Notes: generated from the letters alone by a model not told the origin. A DNA stretch of 8,283 bases from an uncultured Clostridium sp. (GCA_900547915.1 URIN01000047.1:1-8283); one strand, 5' to 3'. Positions 1-6,696 are shown, numbered from the stretch's first letter. Made by a program: numbers and translations.

Positions 1-47
1 CTACACAAGGCTATTCGTCGGCAGCGTCAGATGTGTATAAGAGACAG
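1..47. other. Nextera (Tn5) i5-side library adapter, not genomic
   Basis: The end matches the Illumina Nextera i5 side in order. Positions 1-6 are the tail of the P5 oligo (CTACAC). Positions 7-14 are an 8-base index (AAGGCTAT, which I recall as S520). Positions 15-28 are TCGTCGGCAGCGTC, and 29-47 are the 19-base Tn5 mosaic end AGATGTGTATAAGAGACAG. Genomic sequence starts at 48. The adapter is open in the reading frame of the following gene and offers a false GTG start at 33 that would add the spurious peptide MYKRQ. Confidence 0.98.
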
Positions 48-56
48 AAGCCGTTT

Positions 57-62
57 AAGGGG
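57..62 (+). promoter_or_regulatory. Shine-Dalgarno-like site deciding the hydrolase start
   Basis: AAGGGG (57-62, one base off AAGGAG) lies 9 bases before a TTG at 72. It is the only genomic SD-start pair near the beginning of the hydrolase frame. The protein read from 72 begins with a beta-strand pair typical of alpha/beta hydrolases. With only 24 native bases upstream of the TTG, an in-frame longer start off the contig cannot be excluded. Confidence 0.5.
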
Positions 63-71
63 GCCAATCTC

Positions 72-860
72 TTGATAAAGGATATAGACGGCATAAGTGT
101 TAATTATGAAGTTAAGGGCAGCGGCAGTCAATATGTGTTTATTCTGCATGGTTGGGGCGCAAATATAGGCGTTTATACATCTGTTTCAGATCTGCTTTCG
201 GCAAAATTTACAGTTGTTTCGTTCGATTTTCCCGGCTTTGGCGGTACTCCGGAACCTCCCGATGTTTGGTGTGTTTCTGATTACGCTGATTTCACTGTTA
301 AATTTATTTCGTCTTTTGGCGTAGATAAAGTTATTCTTTTCGGTCACTCATTCGGCGGCAGGGTAATTATAAAAATGGCTTCAATGCCAAAACTTCCGTT
401 TAATATAAGTAAAATTATTTTTGCGGACAGTGCCGGAGTTATGCCTGTGCGCGGTAAAAAACAAAATTTCAGAACAAGAGTTTACAAAACGGGCAAGTTT
501 TTCCTCAGCCTTTATCCTGTCAGAAAGCTTTTTCCCGAGGCGCTTGAGTCTCTTAGAAAAAAGTTTTCATCAGCGGATTACGCAAGTGCTTCTCCTCTTA
601 TGAGAGGCGTGCTTGTAAAAACTGTAAATGAGGATCTTACGCCTCTCTTGAAAAATATAAAATGCCAGACGCTTCTTATCTGGGGCGTAAATGATACTGC
701 AACGCCAGTTTCCGATGCTGAGATATTCGAACGAGAGATATCTTCTTCAGGCACAGATGTTGGCCTTTGCAAAATAGAAAACGCAGGGCATTATTCATTC
801 CTGGATCAGCCTTATGTGTTCCAAAATATATTAAAATCATTCCTTAAAATAGGAGAGTAA
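72..860 (+). CDS. alpha/beta-fold hydrolase
   Basis: This is a probable cytoplasmic serine hydrolase of the alpha/beta-hydrolase superfamily; its substrate cannot be read from the sequence. Numbered from the TTG at 72 (262 aa), it shows the oxyanion-loop motif HGWG at 26-29 and the nucleophile elbow GHSFGG at 91-96 with Ser93. Asp208 in WGVNDTATP and His240 in NAGHYSF complete the triad. A lid-like helical insertion lies around 120-180. The length is normal for the family. No signal peptide is visible. The frame stays open into the adapter, so a start at 33 is artefactual; TTG 72 is preferred but a truncated 5' end is possible. The stop is 1 base before the next ATG, so it is very likely co-transcribed and translationally coupled with the Mur ligase. 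That placement suggests an envelope-related role, which is inference only. Confidence 0.9.
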   Translation: MIKDIDGISVNYEVKGSGSQYVFILHGWGANIGVYTSVSDLLSAKFTVVSFDFPGFGGTPEPPDVWCVSDYADFTVKFISSFGVDKVILFGHSFGGRVIIKMASMPKLPFNISKIIFADSAGVMPVRGKKQNFRTRVYKTGKFFLSLYPVRKLFPEALESLRKKFSSADYASASPLMRGVLVKTVNEDLTPLLKNIKCQTLLIWGVNDTATPVSDAEIFEREISSSGTDVGLCKIENAGHYSFLDQPYVFQNILKSFLKIGE

Positions 861-861
861 A

Positions 862-2421
862 ATGTATCTTGCTTTAAATATAATCTGCTTGCTTTTGGCG
901 GCGGTTTCAAGCGTGTTGTGCGTTGTGCGCACAACACATATGCTTCAGCTCAATTCATATAAAGCTTCCGTTCAGTTTAAATGGATGCGTCAAAATTTTA
1001 AGCATTATATCATAAACATAATTTTGCTTGTGATTTCAATTGCGGCGGCATTTACAAATGCCGTATGGCTTTATATAGTTTTTTATATATTTGCAATTAT
1101 TTTTGCGCTTGCAAACAAGCCAATGAAAAATGCTAAAAAGCCCCTTGTTTATACAGCAAGGGTAAAGCGTATGCTCGTAACAGATGCAATCGTATGGCTT
1201 GCTGCTTTTGCTGCGGCATTTTTCGCGGGCGGAGAGCGCTTCGGTTTGCTCGGAATGGGCATTTCACTTTCACTCATTCCGTTGCTTCCGATTATAGGCA
1301 ATATAATAAACGCTCCAATAGAAAAGGCGATACGTCAGTATTATATCAATGACGCGAAAAAAATGCTTAAAGCATGCCCTGATCTGAAAGTTATAGGTAT
1401 AACAGGCAGCTATGGCAAAACAAGTGTCAAATATTATCTTTCAACAGTTTTGAAAGCAAAGTATAATGTGCTGATGACACCTGAAAGTTACAATACACCT
1501 ATGGGCGTTGTTAAAACTATCAGAGAGCAGCTTCGCCCGACTCACGAGGTGTTTGTGTGCGAAATGGGCGCGCGTCACGTGGGCGATATTAAAGAGATAT
1601 GTGATATCGTATTCCCTGAATACGGCATTATTACCTCAATAGGTGAACAGCACCTTGAAACTTTTAAGTCAATAGATAATATAATCAACACAAAATTTGA
1701 ACTTTATGATGCCGTTTCTGATAAATCAAAAATGTTCCTGAACGGCGATAATGAAAATATCTCAGGCAACCTTAAGAAAAAATCTGACAAGGGTTATCAC
1801 ACTTACGGTCTTGATGATGATAACGAAACATATGCCTATGACATCAGCGTTTCAAATAAAGGCACTAATTTTTCTGTCTGCTGCTGTGGTCAGAAGATAG
1901 AAAATCTTCAGACACCGCTTATAGGAGAACACAATGTTACCAACCTGACAGGCGTTATCGCTGTTTGCGTTGCTCTCGGTGTGCCTTCTGATGATATCAG
2001 AATGTATGTGCGCAAACTTTCTTCACCTCCGCACAGGCTTCAGCTTACACGCAGAGGTAATACGGCAATAATAGACGATGCTTATAATTCAAATCCCGCG
2101 GGCTGCGAAGCCGCGCTTAAAACCCTTTCGCTTTTTGACGGCACAAAGATACTCATTACTCCGGGTATGGTTGAGCTTGGCAAAATGCAGGATAAGTGCA
2201 ATTACGATTTCGGTAAATCAGCTGCGGCTGTCTGCGATTATGTATACCTTGTTGGTAAAAAGCAGACAGAGGCTATTTACAAGGGACTTACAGACGCAGG
2301 GTATGATGATAAAAAAATTACGGTCAGCGGCAGCTTTAACGAGGCATTTTCAAAAGCTTCAGTCGCTCCCGGCGAGCAGAAAATTATTCTTATAGAAAAC
2401 GATTTGCCCGATAATTATTGA
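862..2421 (+). CDS. murF: MurF-type Mur ligase with membrane-spanning N-terminal domain
   Basis: This is an ATP-dependent amide ligase of the Mur family (519 aa), closest in motifs to MurF, which adds D-Ala-D-Ala to UDP-MurNAc-tripeptide. Residues 1-150 hold about five hydrophobic helices (roughly 4-22, 50-66, 67-84, 109-124, 128-146) where canonical MurF has a soluble UDP-substrate-binding domain. The ATPase core follows: P-loop GITGSYGKTS at 179-188, Glu234 in EMGA, His264 in GEQHLE, Lys278 in NTKFE as the likely carbamylated lysine, and NGDN at 294-297. The MurF-like C-terminal domain starts near IDDAYNSNP (404-412), and the protein ends in IENDLPDNY. The start is fixed by AGGAGA at 851-856, five bases upstream, overlapping the end of the hydrolase gene. 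The ddl gene follows 18 bases later, supporting a D-Ala-D-Ala ligase role. Whether it replaces or supplements a canonical MurF is not visible here. Confidence 0.88.
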   Translation: MYLALNIICLLLAAVSSVLCVVRTTHMLQLNSYKASVQFKWMRQNFKHYIINIILLVISIAAAFTNAVWLYIVFYIFAIIFALANKPMKNAKKPLVYTARVKRMLVTDAIVWLAAFAAAFFAGGERFGLLGMGISLSLIPLLPIIGNIINAPIEKAIRQYYINDAKKMLKACPDLKVIGITGSYGKTSVKYYLSTVLKAKYNVLMTPESYNTPMGVVKTIREQLRPTHEVFVCEMGARHVGDIKEICDIVFPEYGIITSIGEQHLETFKSIDNIINTKFELYDAVSDKSKMFLNGDNENISGNLKKKSDKGYHTYGLDDDNETYAYDISVSNKGTNFSVCCCGQKIENLQTPLIGEHNVTNLTGVIAVCVALGVPSDDIRMYVRKLSSPPHRLQLTRRGNTAIIDDAYNSNPAGCEAALKTLSLFDGTKILITPGMVELGKMQDKCNYDFGKSAAAVCDYVYLVGKKQTEAIYKGLTDAGYDDKKITVSGSFNEAFSKASVAPGEQKIILIENDLPDNY

Positions 2422-2439
2422 TTTTTTTGGAGGATAAAA

Positions 2440-3636
2440 ATGAAAATTAATGTGGCGGTGCTTTTTGGCGGCAAAAGCGTTGAGCACGAAGTTTCTGTGA
2501 TCTCTGCCGTTCAGGCAATGCAGAGTATAAATAAGGATAAATATGCAGTTTATCCTGTTTATATTACAAAGAAAAATGAACTTTACTGGAGCGAGTGTCT
2601 TGAAAATATTGAAGAATACAAGAACATTCCCGCGCTTCTTGAAAAAAGCACAAAGATAAATATAGTAACAGACGGCAGTAAGACTTATCTTATGCCGCAG
2701 GAGCATAAACTTTTCTCAAAAGCAAAGCCAATTGCCTGCATAGATGTTGCTTTCCCAATAGTGCACGGCACAAATGTTGAGGACGGAGCTCTTCAGGGCT
2801 TTCTCAAAACTCTTAATCTTCCGTTTGTAGGCTGTGATGTTCTTGCAAGCGCTATCTGTATGGATAAGTTTGCAATGAAAATAATGCTTAAAGAGGCAGG
2901 CTTCCCGGTGCTTGACGGTATCCGCTTCACTTCTCAGGATTATAAGAATGAGGAAAAAGTAATTTCAGATACTGAAAATAAATTCGGCTATCCCGTAATA
3001 GTTAAGCCTGTCAACCTCGGATCGAGTGTCGGTATCAGCAAGGCGGAAAACAGGCAGGAACTCGAGGATGCGCTTGAACTTGCTTTTCAGTTTGCAGATA
3101 AAATACTTATTGAGCCCGCAGTTGTAAATCTTAAGGAGATAAACTGCTCTGTTGTGGGTGATTATTCAGATGCCGAGGCGTCTGAACTTGAAGAGCCTAT
3201 TTCAGCCGATAAGATCCTTTCTTATAAAGATAAGTATATGGACGGCGGCAAAAAAACAGGCGGCAGCAAGGGAATGACCAGCCTTAAGAGAAAGATACCC
3301 GCTGATATTCCTGAAAAAACAGCTCAGGAAATAAAGAACATAGCAGTGGAAGCTTTCAAGTATCTTGACTGCAACGGTGTTGTAAGAATTGATTTCCTTA
3401 TGGACTCAAAAACAGGCGAGTTTTGGATAAATGAGTTTAACACCATTCCGGGTTCACTCGCGTTTTATCTGTGGGAACCCAAGGGCGTTAAATATTCAGA
3501 ACTCCTTGATAAGCTTATCTCACTTGCTGTAAAGAGACAGCGCAATAATGAGGAAATTACTTATTCGTTTGATACAAATATTCTTTCCTCTGCTTCATTC
3601 GGTGGCGCAAAAGGTTCAAAAGGATCAAAAATGTAA
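2440..3636 (+). CDS. ddl: D-alanine--D-alanine ligase
   Basis: This cytoplasmic ATP-grasp ligase joins two D-alanines for the peptidoglycan stem peptide. Motifs in order: GGKSVEHEVSV at 10-20 with Glu15 for the first D-Ala; HGTNVEDGALQG at 109-120; KPVNLGSSVG at 189-198 in the ATP-grasp fold; Lys265-Tyr266 in the omega loop; Arg316 and Asp318; and EFNTIPGS at 332-339 with the Mg-binding Glu332 and Asn334. In characterised Ddl enzymes Tyr at the omega-loop position goes with D-Ala rather than D-lactate specificity, so an ordinary D-Ala-D-Ala product is expected. At 398 aa it is longer than the usual 300-370, with a C-terminal tail of roughly 35-40 residues ending in a Gly/Ser/Lys-rich stretch. 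GGAGG at 2429-2433 sits 6 bases before the ATG. It is the last gene before a terminator. Confidence 0.95.
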   Translation: MKINVAVLFGGKSVEHEVSVISAVQAMQSINKDKYAVYPVYITKKNELYWSECLENIEEYKNIPALLEKSTKINIVTDGSKTYLMPQEHKLFSKAKPIACIDVAFPIVHGTNVEDGALQGFLKTLNLPFVGCDVLASAICMDKFAMKIMLKEAGFPVLDGIRFTSQDYKNEEKVISDTENKFGYPVIVKPVNLGSSVGISKAENRQELEDALELAFQFADKILIEPAVVNLKEINCSVVGDYSDAEASELEEPISADKILSYKDKYMDGGKKTGGSKGMTSLKRKIPADIPEKTAQEIKNIAVEAFKYLDCNGVVRIDFLMDSKTGEFWINEFNTIPGSLAFYLWEPKGVKYSELLDKLISLAVKRQRNNEEITYSFDTNILSSASFGGAKGSKGSKM

Positions 3637-3643
3637 AAAAACT

Positions 3644-3666
3644 GCCCGGCTTCTGCCGGGCTTTTA
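3644..3666 (+). terminator. intrinsic terminator after ddl
   Basis: A 7-bp all-GC stem GCCCGGC (3644-3650) and GCCGGGC (3655-3661) encloses the loop TTCT and is followed by TTTTA. An A-run at 3635-3641 precedes the stem. The T-tract is short (four), so termination may be incomplete. It lies 8 bases after the ddl stop and only a few bases before the RBS of the next gene. Confidence 0.85.
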
Positions 3667-3676
3667 TAGGTGAATT

Positions 3677-4180
3677 ATGGATATTGAAAATATTGTTGTT
3701 AGGAAATATGAAGCCTCTGACCTGCCTGAAATGACAAGTATTTGGAATGAGGTAGTAGAAGAGGGAAATGCCTTTCCTCAGATAGATACGCTGGATGATG
3801 AAAGCGCGGCGGGATTCTTTTCTTCGCAGACCGTTTGCGGCGTTGCTCAGGATAAAATCAGCGGCAAGATACTCGGACTTTACATACTGCACCCGAATAA
3901 TATAGGCAGATGCGGTCATATTGCAAACGCAAGTTATGCTGTTTCTTCTGAGGCTCGGGGTATGCACATAGGCGAAAAACTTGTTAAGGACTGCCTTGAA
4001 AGAGCAAAGGATAAAGGTTATAGAATACTTCAGTTTAACGCAGTCGTTGAATCAAATATTCACGCACAGCACCTTTATGAACGCCTCGGATTTACACGCC
4101 TCGGCAGAATACCCGGCGGATTTAAATCAAACTCCGGAGAATATGAAAATATCTTTGTTTATTATAAAGAACTTAAGTAA
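3677..4180 (+). CDS. GNAT family N-acetyltransferase
   Basis: This is an acetyl-CoA-dependent N-acetyltransferase of the GNAT fold (167 aa). It resembles the amino-acid or small-molecule acyltransferase branch, but its substrate is unknown. The N-terminal strand VRKYEASDLPEMTSIW (about 8-23) is typical motif C. Motif A is ARGMHIGEKLV at 93-103, where the usual second glycine of RGxGxG is His97, a variation seen in other GNATs. Motif B is NIHAQHLYERLGF near 126-138, with Tyr in the usual catalytic region. The RBS AGGTGA (3668-3673) directly follows the ddl terminator, so there is no obvious room for a promoter. Expression may rely on read-through of that terminator or on a promoter inside the 3' end of ddl. 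It converges with the MATE gene. Confidence 0.9.
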   Translation: MDIENIVVRKYEASDLPEMTSIWNEVVEEGNAFPQIDTLDDESAAGFFSSQTVCGVAQDKISGKILGLYILHPNNIGRCGHIANASYAVSSEARGMHIGEKLVKDCLERAKDKGYRILQFNAVVESNIHAQHLYERLGFTRLGRIPGGFKSNSGEYENIFVYYKELK

Positions 4181-4189
4181 ATAAAAATA

Positions 4190-4222
4190 AACGGCAGGGG
4201 AAATACCCTGCCGTTATTTTTT
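4190..4222. terminator. bidirectional intrinsic terminator between convergent genes
   Basis: A perfect 10-bp stem AACGGCAGGG (4190-4199) and CCCTGCCGTT (4206-4215) has the 6-base loop GAAATA. T-rich sequence ending in TTTTTT (4217-4222) follows on the + strand, and an A-rich stretch (4181-4190) precedes it. It can therefore end both the GNAT transcript (+) and the MATE transcript (-), which stops 15 bases away. Confidence 0.93.
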
Positions 4223-4236
4223 ATTATATGGTATAT

Positions 4237-5646
4237 TTATTCAGTTTCCGCTGATGTTTCTTTTATTACAACATCTTCTGGCAGATGTTTCATAAATGTT
4301 ATTATAAATGGCAATGTAACTATTGCCGAAATTACATAAGCAATCGGCTGAGCTGCTTCTATGCCGCTGATTCCCATAAATTTCGGCAGTATCAGCACAA
4401 GCGGAATAAAGAAAAGTCCGTTCTGCGTTAGTGCGAGGAAAAATGCTCTGCCGCTTTTTCCTATGCTTTGGAAAGTCATATTGCCCATCATTACCGTTGG
4501 CAAAACTATAAGTGACGCACAGAGCATTCTTAGCGCTGATGTTCCCACCTCAACAACTTCGTTTTCGTGACGGAACATTGTTACAAGCTGAGGTGCAAAT
4601 ATGAAACAGAGCAGAGAAAGCACGAATATTACTATTGTCGAAAATCCCCATGCGAATTTTATACCGCTTTTAACACGGGAATATTTTCCCGCTCCGTAGT
4701 TAAATGATGATACGGGCTGAAATCCCTGGCCTATACCGATACATACCGAGAATAACAGGTTTGAAACCTTGGCAACTATACTCATTGCCGCTATGCAGGC
4801 GTCTCCGAAAGGTGCAGCTTCAATATTAAGCACCATGTTGGAAACGCTGTTGAGTCCTTGTCTTGCAAGACTTGGTAAGCCGGTTGCTACGATCTCCCAC
4901 ACAAGGCGCGGTTTAAGAGTGATATATTTTATGCTCATTTTACTCTGTGCCGAGCCGCGGTGATACATTATCAGCAGTATTGCAAGGCTTATGTACTGAG
5001 AGATTGCAGTTGAAAGACCTGCTCCCGAAATGCCCATATCGCAGGCGAAGATGAATATCGGGTCCATTATCATATTGAGTATGCCGCCTGAGGTAAGACC
5101 AACCATAGCAAGTGCCGCCATTCCCTCATATCTCAGAATGTTGTTTATAACACAGCTTGCCGTCATTGCCGGCCCTGAGATAAGAATATAAAATCCGTAG
5201 TCCCTTGCGTATGGCAAAATGGTGTCCGTGCTTCCCAGAAAGGTCATTAGTGGATTCAGAAAGATCAGGCCCAATGCCATTATAACAGTACCGGCAACAA
5301 GTGAAAGGAAAAATCCTGTTGAAGAATAGCGCTTAGCTTTTTCTATATCCTGCGCTCCCAGGTGGCGGCTTATGCAGCTGCCTGAGCCGTGGCCAAACAT
5401 AAATCCGAATGCCTGAAGTATTGCCATAAGGCTAAATATTACTCCTGTGGCGCCGCTTGCTGATATATTTATTTTTGAAACAAAATATGTATCGGTTGCG
5501 TTATATATGTTCGTTATCAGCATGCTGATAACAGTGGGTACAGAAAGTGACGCTATCAGTTTGTTTATAGGCGTTTGCGTCATTTTTCTAAACTGTATCT
5601 CAGCGGAATCGGCACCGTCGCTTTTTTTAAAAAGCTCTTTAATCAT
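4237..5646 (-). CDS. MATE family efflux transporter (MepA-like)
   Basis: This is an inner-membrane multidrug/toxin extrusion protein that exports small compounds using a Na+ or H+ gradient; its own substrate is unknown. It has 469 aa with about 12 hydrophobic helices in two homologous halves, the normal size for the family. The stretch GQGFQPVSSFNYGAGK in the second half, and the start of the first half (TPINKLIASLSVP), resemble the MepA/DinF branch. The ATG at 5646 is chosen because GGGAG (5659-5655) lies 8 bases upstream; a GTG at 5655 lies inside that SD. The gene overlaps the end of the DUF1275 gene by 8 bases (ATGATTAA), which implies translational coupling within one operon. It ends at a strong terminator. 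Confidence 0.93.
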   Translation of the reverse strand: MIKELFKKSDGADSAEIQFRKMTQTPINKLIASLSVPTVISMLITNIYNATDTYFVSKINISASGATGVIFSLMAILQAFGFMFGHGSGSCISRHLGAQDIEKAKRYSSTGFFLSLVAGTVIMALGLIFLNPLMTFLGSTDTILPYARDYGFYILISGPAMTASCVINNILRYEGMAALAMVGLTSGGILNMIMDPIFIFACDMGISGAGLSTAISQYISLAILLIMYHRGSAQSKMSIKYITLKPRLVWEIVATGLPSLARQGLNSVSNMVLNIEAAPFGDACIAAMSIVAKVSNLLFSVCIGIGQGFQPVSSFNYGAGKYSRVKSGIKFAWGFSTIVIFVLSLLCFIFAPQLVTMFRHENEVVEVGTSALRMLCASLIVLPTVMMGNMTFQSIGKSGRAFFLALTQNGLFFIPLVLILPKFMGISGIEAAQPIAYVISAIVTLPFIITFMKHLPEDVVIKETSAETE

Positions 5647-6349
5647 TAATGCCACTCCCTTGATTTTCTATCATGTTTTTTTCAAAATCTATGAACATAA
5701 GTGCAAAAGGTATTGCAAGAATGCCTGCGGCAACAAGAGCAGCCTTGATATCAATCAGGCGTGTTATGATAGCTCCGAGTATTGCCCCAAGTATGAAAAA
5801 ACCTATTATTGAAAAGTATTTGCCTGATTTTTTTAGTGCTTCTCTGTCACTTTTTGATACTCCGGTAAATAACGCCTCTGTGGCGCTGCGCAGATTTCCT
5901 GTGCACATAGTTGTGGTAAGCGCAACTCCGCTTATTTTTCTGAAACTCTGTACCTGTATTGATGCAGCAAATGCTACCAGGGCGTTTGTGTAAATGTTAT
6001 TTGCATCAGTAGACGGAACAAATGAAATTGCAATAAGAACAGCAATTTCAAGTGCAACAGTTATCTGGCGCCAATGAAAGAAAGTACCTTCTTTAAATTT
6101 AAATTTTCTTTTTACTATTTCGCTTGCAAGAATTCCGCAGGCAAATGCAACTATGGGGATAAGATAGTGAAGCGCACTTTTAAAATCACCGTCTGCAAGT
6201 TTTAGACCCATCAAAACTATATTTCCAGTTTCCGCGTTGGCAAAAACCCCTCCGCGGCAGACGTATGTATATGCGTCCAGGAAGCCGCCCGCAAGCGCCA
6301 AAATCAAGCCAAGCGGGAAAGCTTCGGACATTTGTGTTCTTTTTTTCAT
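5639..6349 (-). CDS. DUF1275 (YoaK-type) family membrane protein
   Basis: This is an integral membrane protein of the DUF1275 family, whose function is not established; some relatives are annotated as possible transporters. It has 236 aa from the chosen start, with about six hydrophobic segments. The family signature is clear near the N-terminus: GGFLDAYTYV at 21-30, then GGVFANAETGN at 33-43. A second conserved stretch, ALTTTMCTGNLRSA, lies in the middle. The protein ends with a short charged tail. GGTGA (6359-6355) lies 5 bases before the ATG at 6349; an ATG at 6355 and a GTG at 6358 are in-frame alternatives that would overlap this SD. It is the first gene of a two-gene operon with the MATE transporter and has a good promoter just upstream. 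The pairing suggests a joint role in export, which is inference. Confidence 0.9.
   Translation of the reverse strand: MKKRTQMSEAFPLGLILALAGGFLDAYTYVCRGGVFANAETGNIVLMGLKLADGDFKSALHYLIPIVAFACGILASEIVKRKFKFKEGTFFHWRQITVALEIAVLIAISFVPSTDANNIYTNALVAFAASIQVQSFRKISGVALTTTMCTGNLRSATEALFTGVSKSDREALKKSGKYFSIIGFFILGAILGAIITRLIDIKAALVAAGILAIPFALMFIDFEKNMIENQGSGIND
5655..5660 (-). promoter_or_regulatory. Shine-Dalgarno site of the MATE gene
   Basis: On the - strand AGGGAG (5660 to 5655) sits 8 bases before the ATG at 5646. It lies within the last codons of the upstream DUF1275 gene. This argues against the alternative GTG start at 5655 and fixes the 8-base gene overlap. Confidence 0.75.
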
Positions 6350-6379
6350 TTTCATCACCGAAATCTTTCTACCGTTACA

Positions 6380-6408
6380 ATTCTAACACTTGAACGGGCG
6401 GTTGTAAA
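6380..6408 (-). promoter_or_regulatory. sigma-A type promoter of the DUF1275-MATE operon
   Basis: Read on the - strand: -35 TTTACA (6408-6403), a 17-base spacer, then -10 TAGAAT (6385-6380). A TG one base before the -10 makes it an extended -10. Each hexamer is 5 of 6 to consensus. The predicted start near 6373 leaves a leader of about 24 bases to the ATG at 6349, with GGTGA within it. Confidence 0.75.
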
Positions 6409-6461
6409 TGTTAATAATTTATAAATTAATATATAATTAAAAACATATTTATATTGAATTT
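6409..6461 (-). promoter_or_regulatory. AT-rich stretch upstream of the promoter, UP-element-like
   Basis: This nearly pure A/T tract lies directly upstream of the TTTACA -35 box on the - strand, where RNA polymerase alpha subunits contact UP elements. It includes a perfect 14-base palindrome, TAATTTATAAATTA, at 6415-6428. It also forms the short gap after the ferredoxin stop and shows no GC-rich terminator hairpin. Confidence 0.4.
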
Positions 6462-6471
6462 TTTCTGAACG

Positions 6472-6657
6472 TTATCTCTGCTCAATGGCTCCCACGGGGC
6501 AGGATTCCATTGCCTCCTGTGCATTCTGTTCGTGTTCAGGCGGAACATCTCCCTCAATTGCAGAGGAAACACCTTCGTCAGTAAGGCTGAAAACTTGGGG
6601 GCATATCTCGGTGCAGAGTCCGCAGCCTATGCAGTTGTCATTTACATAGTATTTCAT
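6472..6657 (-). CDS. monocluster [4Fe-4S] ferredoxin
   Basis: This is a small soluble electron carrier (61 aa). The pattern CIGCGLCTEICP (Cys9, Cys12, Cys15, Cys19) followed by Cys53 in ESCPVGAI matches single-cluster ferredoxins of the Thermotoga maritima type. There the cluster is held by the first three cysteines and the last one. The second CxxCxxC set of clostridial 2[4Fe-4S] ferredoxins is absent, so one cluster is expected. The acidic composition fits the family. In the T. maritima protein the extra cysteine forms a disulfide with a second one; here Cys19 has no partner. AAAGGA (6671-6666) lies 8 bases before the ATG. Its redox partner is not in the window. Confidence 0.95.
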   Translation of the reverse strand: MKYYVNDNCIGCGLCTEICPQVFSLTDEGVSSAIEGDVPPEHEQNAQEAMESCPVGAIEQR

Positions 6658-6674
6658 AAAATCATTCCTTTCGC

Positions 6675-6696
6675 CTATATTATTCCGTGAATATAG
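6675..6696. promoter_or_regulatory. inverted repeat over the ferredoxin promoter, operator-like
   Basis: CTATATT (6675-6681) and AATATAG (6690-6696) form a perfect 7-bp dyad with 8 bases between. It covers the proposed -10 box and the expected transcription start of the ferredoxin gene, the position of a repressor operator. No known regulator consensus is recognised. Confidence 0.4.

Noticed and set aside
33..71. GTG at 33 as the hydrolase start, giving an N-terminus MYKRQKPF
   Set aside because: Positions 29-47 are the Tn5 mosaic end of the sequencing adapter; the first five residues are artefact. The first plausible native start is TTG 72.
862..2421. MurT of a MurT/GatD pair
   Set aside because: No GatD-like glutamine amidotransferase is adjacent, no zinc-ribbon cysteines are seen in the Mur core, and the C-terminal DDAYNSNP motif is MurF-like.
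2359..2706. Open frame on the - strand across the MurF/ddl junction
   Set aside because: It is fully covered by two strongly supported + strand genes, and its product has no recognisable domain. The same holds for 3557-3967 (-), 421-603 (+), 578-772 (-), 2078-2395 (+) and 3981-4184 (+).
862..3636. A glycopeptide (vancomycin) resistance cluster, suggested by MurF plus a Ddl-like ligase
   Set aside because: There is no VanH/VanX/VanT or VanRS partner, the omega loop of Ddl keeps the Lys-Tyr of D-Ala-D-Ala enzymes, and the hydrolase is not a VanX/VanY peptidase.
5447..5993. Open + strand frames across the MATE/DUF1275 junction (5447-5812, 5673-5993), and at 4361-4570 and 4769-4963
   Set aside because: They are antisense to clear membrane-protein genes; their hydrophobic look mirrors the opposite strand.
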